Positions 10,579-17,830 of a stretch of DNA of 64,000 nt are shown here, piece by piece (positions within the stretch are counted from its first letter, which is position 1; each line of letters starts with the position of its first letter). The stretch spans positions 232,506-296,505 of the forward strand of contig BFEA01000819.1 of the NCBI GenBank assembly GCA_003427395.1, written 5' to 3'. A program made the position numbers and the translations under genes. Origin of the DNA: Chara braunii. Taxonomy: Eukaryota > Streptophyta > Charophyceae > Charales > Characeae. Under the pieces are notes generated by a model, which saw only the letters and a list, made by a program, of their open reading frames with translations, was not told where the DNA came from and did no database searches.

Positions 10579-11087
10579 ACGCCGGAGTGCGATCAAGCGT
10601 TTTCTAAACTCAAGGCTACTCTCATTTCGGCTCCGGTCCTTACAAGACGGGATCCCGTAAAGCCTTTGTTCTCATCACCGACTGGCAGCCAGAAGCGATT
10701 TCGGCGATCCTTGCCCAGGTGGGACCAAGCGGACTCGAGAGTGTGGTAGAGTATGCGTCCAAATCAGTACCCGCCTGCAAGCGCAACTACGCCGCTCCGA
10801 CGGGAGAATGTTATGCGGCTCTCTGAGGAATCAATCACTTTCGTGCTTACCTGTATGGGCGAAAATTCACCCTGGCAACTGATCATGAGCCCCTGTTGGC
10901 TCTGAAGAAGTCGAAGGATTACTCGAGCATGATCGGGCGATGGGCAACGGTGTTGCAAATCATGGACTTTGACATTCGTCATCGAAAGCACGAGAGACAC
11001 GGGAATGCGGACGGACTGACACGACTTTACCGGCCTGAGAAGGTTCCAAAGGGTGAGGAGGTAATTCCATGGAACGAACCCGAATAA
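10579..11087 (+). pseudogene. Gypsy RNase H B
   Basis: Read across frame breaks: SAPVLTRRDP, FVLITDWQPEAISAILAQVG, VVEYASKSVP, NYAAPTGECYAAL, then TGA at 10824-10826, INHFRAYLYGRKFTLATDHE, LLALKKS and DIRHRKHERHGNADGLTRL. These are the RNase H blocks of Gypsy pol, including the ATDHEPL strand and the (H/G)NADGLTR end. The last open part runs to the TAA at 11087. Confidence 0.85.
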
Positions 11088-11195
11088 GAGATCAGACCTC
11101 GGTACGGCCAAGTGGAGATCTTATCGAAACAATAAGTGACACGAGGACTAATTGTTCTATTCTGCTCTCCCTGCATCCCCTCCTCCTCTGCCATC

Positions 11196-11621
11196 ATGAC
11201 TACCCCACTTGCCTCCACAACCCCTTCTTCTCCTACTAATTCTGCCCCTCTTACTTCCTCAGCTTTCTTCGACACCCTCCCCGATAAATTCTGCTATTTT
11301 TGCACCTGTATTGCACAGATTTACGGGGTCGACTGTCATCCCTTCGAGACCAGATTTGTCGATTGGGTGGAATGTGCCACGTGTGTCAATCGTGCGCACG
11401 GAGCCTGCGTACGATATCAGACGAGTGGCAAGGAATGGAGGTGCCCCCTGTGTAGTACGAACAAACTCCCCACGGAGGTTCGATTCGAGGCCGCCCGTAC
11501 GGATGGTCCTGAACAAACTCCCCACGGAGGTTCGATTCGAGATCGTATATCAGATCGTCGGGATCCACCGGGCCACCCCTCACGAGTCTACGGGGTTCAC
11601 CCCCTTTCAGCTTCGAACTAA
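11196..11621 (+). CDS. PHD-finger ORF between RNase H and integrase
   Basis: From ATG 11196 (an open frame exists from 11136) the first 86 residues form a Ser/Thr/Pro-rich N-terminus and a C4HC3 PHD finger: Cys33-x2-Cys36, Cys60-x2-Cys63, His68-x2-Cys71, Cys83-x2-Cys86, with the typical Trp81 two residues before the last Cys pair. After residue 90 the frame enters a 31-bp repeat and continues out of frame with integrase, so its C-terminal part is probably an artefact of a deletion. PHD fingers bind histone H3 tails; a role in chromatin targeting of integration is my inference. In an intact element it may be fused to integrase. Confidence 0.75.
   Translation: MTTPLASTTPSSPTNSAPLTSSAFFDTLPDKFCYFCTCIAQIYGVDCHPFETRFVDWVECATCVNRAHGACVRYQTSGKEWRCPLCSTNKLPTEVRFEAARTDGPEQTPHGGSIRDRISDRRDPPGHPSRVYGVHPLSASN
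11459..11541 (+). repeat. 31-bp direct repeat at integrase deletion junction
   Basis: Identical 31-bp copies at 11459-11489 and 11511-11541 (starting GAACAAACTCCCCACGG) join the PHD-finger frame to the distal integrase frame. Both encode NKLPTEVRFE. Confidence 0.9.
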
Positions 11622-12156
11622 TAGCCTCCTTTGTGTCGATTATCGGGGTAACTCGAAAATTGCCAAAACAGGGGGTAGAGACACGCGTGCAGCCCTCAAG
11701 GCCAAGGCCAAAAGGCACACCGATTTGATGGAACGGGCCGTCCCGAAGCTAGCCCGAAAAAGGCAAAGGATGACCAAGCTGGCCCACGGTAGACAGGTCC
11801 GTAGCTACGAGGCCCGGAATGGAAATGCAAGGCCCCAGTACCAGTATAAATTGGGGGACCTAGTGCAGGTACGTAAATGTGCACGCGACCGAAAACTCAC
11901 TCCCAAGTTCTCTGGCTGTTTTCGCGTTGTCGAACTTGGACCCAACGGCGCTAACACGGTGCGCATCGCGCCTGAGGCTAGCGCCAGCCATAGCTTCATC
12001 CCCATCGTCAGACATACCTCCTACCTCCGTCTCCTTCCTCCTTCCGATCTTCCTCCCTCTTCTCCTTCGGAAAGCGAGGAAAACAACGACGATCTAACCC
12101 TCTGCCCTCTTTCTCACTCCTCCTGTCCCTCGTACTCCTCTCCGACCTCGCCATGA
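11510..12156 (+). pseudogene. Gypsy integrase B, C-terminal remnant
   Basis: The frame encodes LPTEVRFEIVYQ, then IHRATPHESTGFTPFQL, the motif just after the catalytic Glu of Gypsy integrases, and a basic C-terminal domain with YKLGDLVQVRK, KLTPKFSGCFRVVE and FIPIVRHTSYLRLLPPSD. The zinc-binding HHCC domain and the DDE core are absent: the sequence upstream is the PHD ORF. The stop TGA at 12154-12156 overlaps the ATG of the next ORF (ATGA). Confidence 0.85.
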
Positions 12157-12635
12157 GTTTTATCACAGAGCGGGTTCTTGACTTACAGTTGTGGCAGCCA
12201 CGTGGCAACATCTCGGAAATTCGGCAAGTTTGTCACCCTCGGCTCAATACGGATCTCCGACGTCTGATGCGATTCTTCTGCGACGAAGGTATCTGTGCCG
12301 CCGCCGCATTTCGGATAGAAGGAAGCCCTCACGCGATAGTGTTCGCGGAGGTTACTGCGGTTCATTGGCGAGCGGGTCCCAGAACGAGCCACGTCACCAC
12401 AGTGGCGGCATTCATCGGCGACATCAGCTCGGTCAATCCGCTGCGGCATACCGCGATCTTGGCCTCGCTGCGCGAGTGGACGGAGCAAGTGTCCAACGTA
12501 TGGCAGCACGTCCTCGCCCAGGAGGGGTATAACATCATCCCGATCTTTGCATTGGACCTTGACGGCATTCGCCGATCACTGCGCGAGCGGCCAGTTGCGA
12601 TCCCGACCATCGTCCCCTTCCCCCATCCCCAATGA
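12153..12635 (+). CDS. Unknown 160-residue retroelement ORF (first of three 3' ORFs)
   Basis: Starts MSFITERVLDLQLW and overlaps the integrase stop by ATGA, an arrangement that suggests translation by termination-reinitiation. Predicted protein mixes hydrophobic and charged segments (LRRLMRFFCDEGICAAAAF, VTTVAAFIGDI, LASLREWTEQV); no signal peptide, no zinc motif and no family I recognise. It has no internal stop although the rest of pol is broken, which may be chance or recent activity of this part. Confidence 0.6.
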   Translation: MSFITERVLDLQLWQPRGNISEIRQVCHPRLNTDLRRLMRFFCDEGICAAAAFRIEGSPHAIVFAEVTAVHWRAGPRTSHVTTVAAFIGDISSVNPLRHTAILASLREWTEQVSNVWQHVLAQEGYNIIPIFALDLDGIRRSLRERPVAIPTIVPFPHPQ

Positions 12636-12844
12636 ACCACGTTGCTCTTCTCGCTCCTCTCTCCATCTTTGGTCTCCCCTCTCTCTTCCCCACCTTCTGG
12701 CAATCCGATCTTCACCCTTCTCTTTCCTTCTCGTTCGAGCCTCTTTCAGTCCCTCTTATCAATCCTGGACATTGGTGATTGTGGCACGAAACTTTTGAGT
12801 TGTCCTTCTGCCTGACCCGAGTACAAGTGAAGTGGACGGGCACT

Positions 12845-13654
12845 ATGGAGCACCCCACGTGGATCGAGAATCCGGAGCTGCTGATCATACAGGGTTGGAG
12901 GACTAACACGGAAGGAGATCTTGTTGGATTCCTCTTTGGATCGGTACGACCGGGTCGCCGTCAGTTGATTGCACAGGAGCTCATCGCAACAATCGTGCAA
13001 TTGGCGGAAGATCTCTCGCCCGACATCTACTTTCAGAGCGACAACAGTCCTGCTCCGTACATTTTCGAGCGATCCTTGGATCCATACCTTCAGTGGACTT
13101 CGTGCTTGGAGGAACCTAGGGACGAGGATACGCTACCATCGCGGCAGGAGTATCTGAAGCCGTACGAGATCATCCCTCACGCCTTCTACCCGAGGGCAAA
13201 AGAAGTGGTGATTGACGACGAAGAAGAAGACGACGACGAGGAGACATCGGAGGAGGGAAGTTATAGTAAATATAGCGAGGGCGAGCTGAGTGAGGAGGAA
13301 GAGGAAGAAGAAGGAACCGGGTCCGAGTGGAAAGCCCCGCCGGAGGAAGCGACGTGTACGGGAACGGAGGCGGGAGATCCGGAAGCAGCGCGAAAGCGCG
13401 AAGAGATTGCCTCCGGAAAGCGCCAGCTGGAGTTCGCTAGCAAGGCTAGCCTGCGCATCGGTAGCGATCGGACCAGGGATCCAGAGCCGCTGAGGCCCGA
13501 AGATGGCGACCCTGCAGCCTCCACCTCAAGTACCACGCGACGGAGACGGCACCGATCCCCCTCCTCCTCCAGCCCCACCCGTCCCCCAGTTCGCCCACGT
13601 ACCAATGCGGGCGATAGGCCTTCGACCTCGGACGCTGCCCCGCCAACCCCTTGA
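12845..13654 (+). CDS. Unknown acidic 269-residue retroelement ORF (second 3' ORF)
   Basis: ATG 12845 is preferred over an upstream TTG-initiated extension to 12779. The N-terminal ~115 residues look globular (MEHPTWIENPELLIIQGW, GDLVGFLFGSVRPGRRQLIA, SPDIYFQSDNS). About residues 121-138 are an Asp/Glu run, a second Glu run follows near 152, and the tail is basic and Ser/Pro-rich (TRRRRHRSPSSSS). An acidic block next to a basic tail is common in nucleic-acid or histone-binding proteins, but I do not recognise the family. Its 3' end overlaps the next ORF. Confidence 0.55.
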   Translation: MEHPTWIENPELLIIQGWRTNTEGDLVGFLFGSVRPGRRQLIAQELIATIVQLAEDLSPDIYFQSDNSPAPYIFERSLDPYLQWTSCLEEPRDEDTLPSRQEYLKPYEIIPHAFYPRAKEVVIDDEEEDDDEETSEEGSYSKYSEGELSEEEEEEEGTGSEWKAPPEEATCTGTEAGDPEAARKREEIASGKRQLEFASKASLRIGSDRTRDPEPLRPEDGDPAASTSSTTRRRRHRSPSSSSPTRPPVRPRTNAGDRPSTSDAAPPTP

Positions 13655-14130
13655 TTTTCTCACCCTCGAGCAGATCCGTACCCCCGTCACCTTCCCTTCC
13701 CATCCTCTCCATCCCCATCTCTTCCGCGACTTCTACTCTACCCGCCTACTCGCCACCGTCCACCCCCACGCCTCCTTCCAATCCGCCGCCCCCCTGTCTG
13801 CTGGCATCTCCTGCTGTTCAGCGCTGCATGGGAGCGAAGCAACAAGGTAGAAGTTTACTGCGTCGCCACTGGGACGATCCCCGCTTGCTGCCACTTCGAG
13901 ATCTTTCGAGCGGCGCTCTTCCGCACCCTCTCCTCCTTCTATCGCGACTTCCTCGCCTCCCTCCCACGCAGTGGCGATCATTTCCCCCGCTTCCACCGAA
14001 TCATCCGATATGAGGAGCTCCCGGTGACGATGGAAGGGATGAATCGCTTCCTACCCCCAATCCCCCCCCGTCATCCCCGCGAGATCCCCGGCATGTACCG
14101 CCTTTACTGGTCTATTCCAACTAGGCGATA
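13503..14130 (+). pseudogene. Third 3' ORF, frameshifted
   Basis: ATG 13503 lies inside the preceding ORF in another frame (overlap of 152 nt): MATLQPPPQVPRDGDG, a Pro-rich region, then LFRDFYSTRLLATVHPHASF, ending at 13850. A second frame, open to TAG 14130, reads VEVYCVATGTIP, FEIFRAALFRTLSSFYRDFL and YEELPVTMEGMNRFLPPIPP. The composition and position suggest one protein with a frameshift near 13800-13850. Function unknown. Confidence 0.45.
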
Positions 14131-15376
14131 GATCCCATTCACTTGAACCCCCCCCTTTTTTTTTTCTCTCCTCCCTTCATCGGCACGAATCGGTAAGCTT
14201 CGCGAAGATCACGCCATCAACGATGACGTCAACCTACGCTCTGATTCGACAGACGCCAATGAGCAAGGGTGCAGAGCACACGGAGATCAGGTGGACCATG
14301 ATGGCGTCACCTGGACGATCTCCACGAGGCAAAGGCTTGCATATGACAGGGCTACAGAGATCTTGCCACGGATGTTGTCACTATCTCATCCGCGACCCAG
14401 TTAAGTTGGTCCCAATTGGGTGAGTTGGATACTTCTTTCTGCTCTGTTGATACGCATGGTTCCTCATGCATCACTCTGTTCTCCCCTCTTCTTTTTCGCC
14501 ATGACATACAATCAGGAGATCGCATAATTTTGGAACCCCCTGTGCATCACATATGTGACGAACCACTTCGCGACCCCGTGCCATCTTTCGTACCCTTTCT
14601 TTTGCTTATATCATACCAACCCCACGAAAACCCCGTTTTGAGTTTTTGCTTTCGGGTGCCATATTTTCCTTTTTGAGAACTTTTTCGACTGCTGAGTTCT
14701 GTTTTTCTTCTTGCAAAGTCGGGAAATACATAGGAATTTACGTGCGCCTTAGCGAGCGCACTGGGAATTGGGCTCGGTAGTTGGGAATTCCGGATAAGCG
14801 GAACTTCGACGTGTCCTTTTTGGGTGTGTGAATGTTCTTAGGCGCGTCGGGGAAAACTCTCGGAATTTTGCGTGAATACGACAAGGTCCGGAAAGAGAAA
14901 AGTTCGGCGCAAAATTCCTTGGCGTGAGTGTAAGGCGGTGACGCCGAACTTTTCTCTTTTCGGACCTTGTCGTCTTCTATTTTGACTCTCTCTCTCTCTC
15001 TCTCTCTGTTTCTCTCTCTCCTCTCTAATGATGATGCGTCTGAATGATTGTCCCTCTCTTGAATGGAAATGAGTCGGCATTCTGTGTGAAAGAACTTCTT
15101 TCGGAACTCTTCCATTAGTTTCCTGGGTAATCCTCCAACGCAAGGACCCTCTCTTCTTATCTCGTGAACGGGGGATGCGTGTATACTGAGTAATGCGATC
15201 CATTTTTTCCTGTGCATGTCTCATTTTCGCACCTTCCACAGTGAATGCATGTATGGAATGTGTGACTCTTTTGTTGATTAGACGATTGTCATCGGGATTT
15301 TGTTCAAGAATGCAAGAGTGTTTAGATTTGTAGCTCTGTTTGCACTGCGCATGCCATCTGCCTTATGCTGCATCAG
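14131..15376 (+). other. Non-coding 3' region of element B
   Basis: Contains a C/T-rich run at about 14149-14175, a long hairpin (14878-14973), a (CT)n tract near 14984-15010 and no protein signal. The stretch 14740-14790 (GTGCGCCTTAGCGAGCGCA) has a diverged counterpart near 19612-19670, suggesting remnants of a related element there. Confidence 0.6.
14878..14973. repeat. Long hairpin: 32-nt arms, one mismatch
   Basis: Arms 14878-14909 and 14942-14973 (starting ACGACAAGGTCCGGAAAGAG) are complementary except for one G/T pair, with a 32-nt loop. It lies in the 3' non-coding part of element B. Confidence 0.92.
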
Positions 15377-16338
15377 CAGCCGAGCCACGAGGCGGCCATG
15401 AGAAACAAGGCGCCCAAGGACCAACGCTGTGTTGAACTGATCGGACCCGTAGCTATATGTGTGGTCAGGCTGATCTGTGTTTGCTCTCTTTCTCTCGTGT
15501 CAAAAAGATTGATTGGGGGACGCGCGAATCGCTTTTGTTCTTAATGACGTCTCACGATATTTTGTGATTGATTGACATGTGGACTGACAAGTACTCTTCG
15601 ATTGGGCGCCAGCCTCCCGTATCTCCCATCCCAACGCGACCTTTTCCTTACAGAGAGGAAAGGACACGTGTATGTGAGTGGGACGTACGAGAAGCCGTTG
15701 CACAAATCGGCGGGCAGTATTACTTCCCTCCGGCCAACCGTTGTTCTGGGTTCGTAGAAGTCGGGTTTGTTATAATCGATACACACTTCCCACCTTACTC
15801 GGTATTGTTGCTATTTAACGAGTTGATCGTCATTCCGTGGACGGCAGTAGAACCCCATTGGCCGCGCACTCTGTGCACCGAATGTCAGCGTTTTGAGCGC
15901 TACGAGTCTAGGGGTTTCCACTACCGTGTGAGGAGTGAAAACGAGCATAAAGAAAGAGCCACGCGACTAAGACCCTCCACGTTAGACTCGGAACTAACCA
16001 GCGAACGACGACGAGACTTGATACGAAAACGGAACACACGAAGCGTGCCCAAGCCTTTCTGTTCTAAACGACGGGCTGTAGCCCGGTGGGAGGCACGACA
16101 ATACTTTTTGGATTGAATTTGGATCTTTCCCTCTCTTTCCGCCTTGCCCGCGCGCGCATTCCACGACGCGCGAAAACGATCGACTTGCTCCATCGGACCA
16201 ACACGGGGGATTTCAGTTCCGTCTGTGTCCCCACACTCAATTTCCAAAAATCCTTGGCACACCCCATCTTGCTGTTTTTCTGGGCCTCTTTTCCGCACAG
16301 CTAACACTCCGAACGGAAGACAGCACAGGGCGTGAGGT
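15377..16338 (+). repeat. 3' LTR of element B
   Basis: About 960 bp, highly similar to 5727-6770. Flanks: CTGCAT before it and, after GTGAGGTTG, GCGTCACAC. The internal ORF is intact here. No polypurine tract is visible upstream. Confidence 0.82.
15577..16116 (+). CDS. Conserved LTR-internal ORF, 179 residues
   Basis: ATG 15577 (MWTDKYSSIGRQPPVSP) to TGA 16116. Recognisable blocks: CEWDVREAVAQ, the core GFVIIDTHFPP then LLLFNELIVIPWTAVEP, HWPRTLCTECQRFERYES with a CxxC pair, and a very basic C-terminus (LTSERRRDLIRKRNTRSVP, SKRRAVARWEARQYFLD). Diverged copies at 17391-17828, 21466-21825, 26960-27140, 28253-28633 and 33638-33898 keep the same blocks in frame. That suggests selection on a protein. 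I do not know its function; the basic tail suggests nucleic acid binding. Confidence 0.6.
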   Translation: MWTDKYSSIGRQPPVSPIPTRPFPYREERTRVCEWDVREAVAQIGGQYYFPPANRCSGFVEVGFVIIDTHFPPYSVLLLFNELIVIPWTAVEPHWPRTLCTECQRFERYESRGFHYRVRSENEHKERATRLRPSTLDSELTSERRRDLIRKRNTRSVPKPFCSKRRAVARWEARQYFLD

Positions 16339-17192
16339 TGCGCGTCACACGCTCCCACCACATTACCCCTCAGCCAAGGCCACGGGGTGCGTTCATCGAT
16401 GGTAGGCAGAAGACAAGAGCCCCCACCCTCCTAACATTCGCGCTCAGTAGTGGAAGTTTCCACTCATCATCCAGGTTGGACAAGTCATCTGTATTCGTAG
16501 ATACAGAAGAGTGTACGACGTACAGAACAAATCCTGTTCAAGTACAGTAGTATCCGCAACTTTCAGGGCTGGGCCGCCATTGACAAGTTTCATTAGCTGA
16601 GATAGTCAGCTTGAGCTTGAACCACCAGTACGCTTCCCCGCTATTTTTGGAGATGTGCTGGTGAACGGCCGCAACTTTCAGGGCTGGGCCACCGTAGACA
16701 AATTTCATCGGTGGCCGTTTGTCACGTTTCGGGAAAGTTGCAGTGAGGGGCCCGCAGCCATATATGGGAAATGTACTGGTGGTTTGATTCCCCTGGTCAG
16801 TATCAGCAGGGTCTTCAGCCAACACGGGTGTGAGTGCAAGTGTGAGTGGGTTGTGTGCGGTGTGTGGAAGATTGTTGGCCTAAGGCACTGCTGTTACTGG
16901 ATGGGGGTGGGGGAGGTCCCGGGAGGATGGAAAGGGAGGTGCAGCTACTGGCAAATGTTTGGTCCTTGTGTTAGCGGGGACCCCACCGGCGGCCCCTACC
17001 CTGCACCCTAAACCACTAGGGCATGTGACATACCAGCTTCCATACCCGAAAGATCTTTTGAAGCCCTGAGTTCCTGTTGATTTCTACTCTTCAGATTTCT
17101 CTTGGGCTTTCTTTTGGGGTACCCCTTCTTTTGGCTATCCCCTCGGTGCCCAGAATCGCAGGCCATTCAGGCCCTCCCACGCCTAAGACAAT
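16339..17192. other. Non-coding region with a 40-bp direct repeat
   Basis: Near-identical 40-bp segments start CCGCAACTTTCAGGGCTGGG at 16554 and 16669 (115 bp apart). Otherwise no coding or RNA signal. Confidence 0.6.
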
Positions 17193-17830
17193 GTGTGACG
17201 CCCAACCTCACGCCCAGCTCGACTTCCTGATCGGAGTGGGGTATAGGCCTGGAAGTGCGAAAAAGGGGTATGCCAAGGATTTTTGGGAAAGTGGGGGGAG
17301 TCTTAGGGGTATGAATGCAATTAGGCGAATAAGGGGTGCGTGCGCAAGGGACTCAATGCCCAATGGGGTCGGAGCACTAGGGGCGACGGTTTACGGGGAA
17401 GTCCCTCCGCGGTGGAGGCGGTCCCGAAAAGTTAGGCCGTCGGCAGGCCGCCGCGTACTTGGATTGGGCCTTCGGAATTCCGGAGTTCTCTGTTCGCCGC
17501 TACGTCGACAATTCACACAAAACGTACTGGGCCAATAGGGGGCTATGGCCGGCCACGGAACGACGCGGAGTTGATGGTACGGGAGAAGAAGGCGGAAAGG
17601 AGGGAAACTGGTGGTGATGACAACAAATCCCGGGTGGGTGAAGTAGTAGGTGTGGTCGGGGGAAGGGAAATCAGAGCACCGAGGGTTGCTAGAGGTGGCG
17701 CAGTGGAATTCCCGCGGACATAGTCGATTCTCCGTGTGACAGGGGTATCGCAGCCTTATGAGTTCGTTTATCCAAGGGGTGAAATAATCCGGGTCGTAGG
17801 ATGAGTCTGAGCTCCAAGATCGCGTCATGG
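17193..17830 (-). repeat. Diverged LTR copy C (minus)
   Basis: Reading minus, the end GGGCGTGAGGTTG and the CCCTTTTTCGC..CCAAGGATTTTTGG-like stretch match the element B LTR at low identity. The central ORF (17828-17391) keeps the LTR protein blocks, so this is an old relative of the same LTR family. Confidence 0.65.
17391..17828 (-). pseudogene. Diverged LTR-ORF homologue C
   Basis: An open frame of 145 codons with FTHPGFVVITTSFPPFRLLL, QLRVVPWPAIAPYWPSTFC and CVNCRR, aligning without gaps over about 55 residues with GFVIIDTHFPP..VIPWTAVEPHWPRTLCTEC of the 15577 ORF. The C-terminal basic part is weaker. Start is uncertain. Confidence 0.5.

Larger units (their letters stand above)
5727..16338 (+). 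mobile_element. Ty3/Gypsy LTR retrotransposon B with PHD finger and extra 3' ORFs
   Basis: Order on the plus strand: LTR (5727-6770), primer site, gag, protease, RT, RNase H, PHD-finger ORF, integrase remnant, three further ORFs, non-coding region, LTR (15377-16338). The two LTRs are highly similar once an 82-bp duplication in the first is ignored. No clear polypurine tract precedes 15377 and the LTR ends do not show clean TG..CA, so the 3' LTR could belong to a neighbouring copy. gag and pol carry several premature stops and frameshifts. The part of integrase holding the DDE residues is deleted. Confidence 0.85.
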
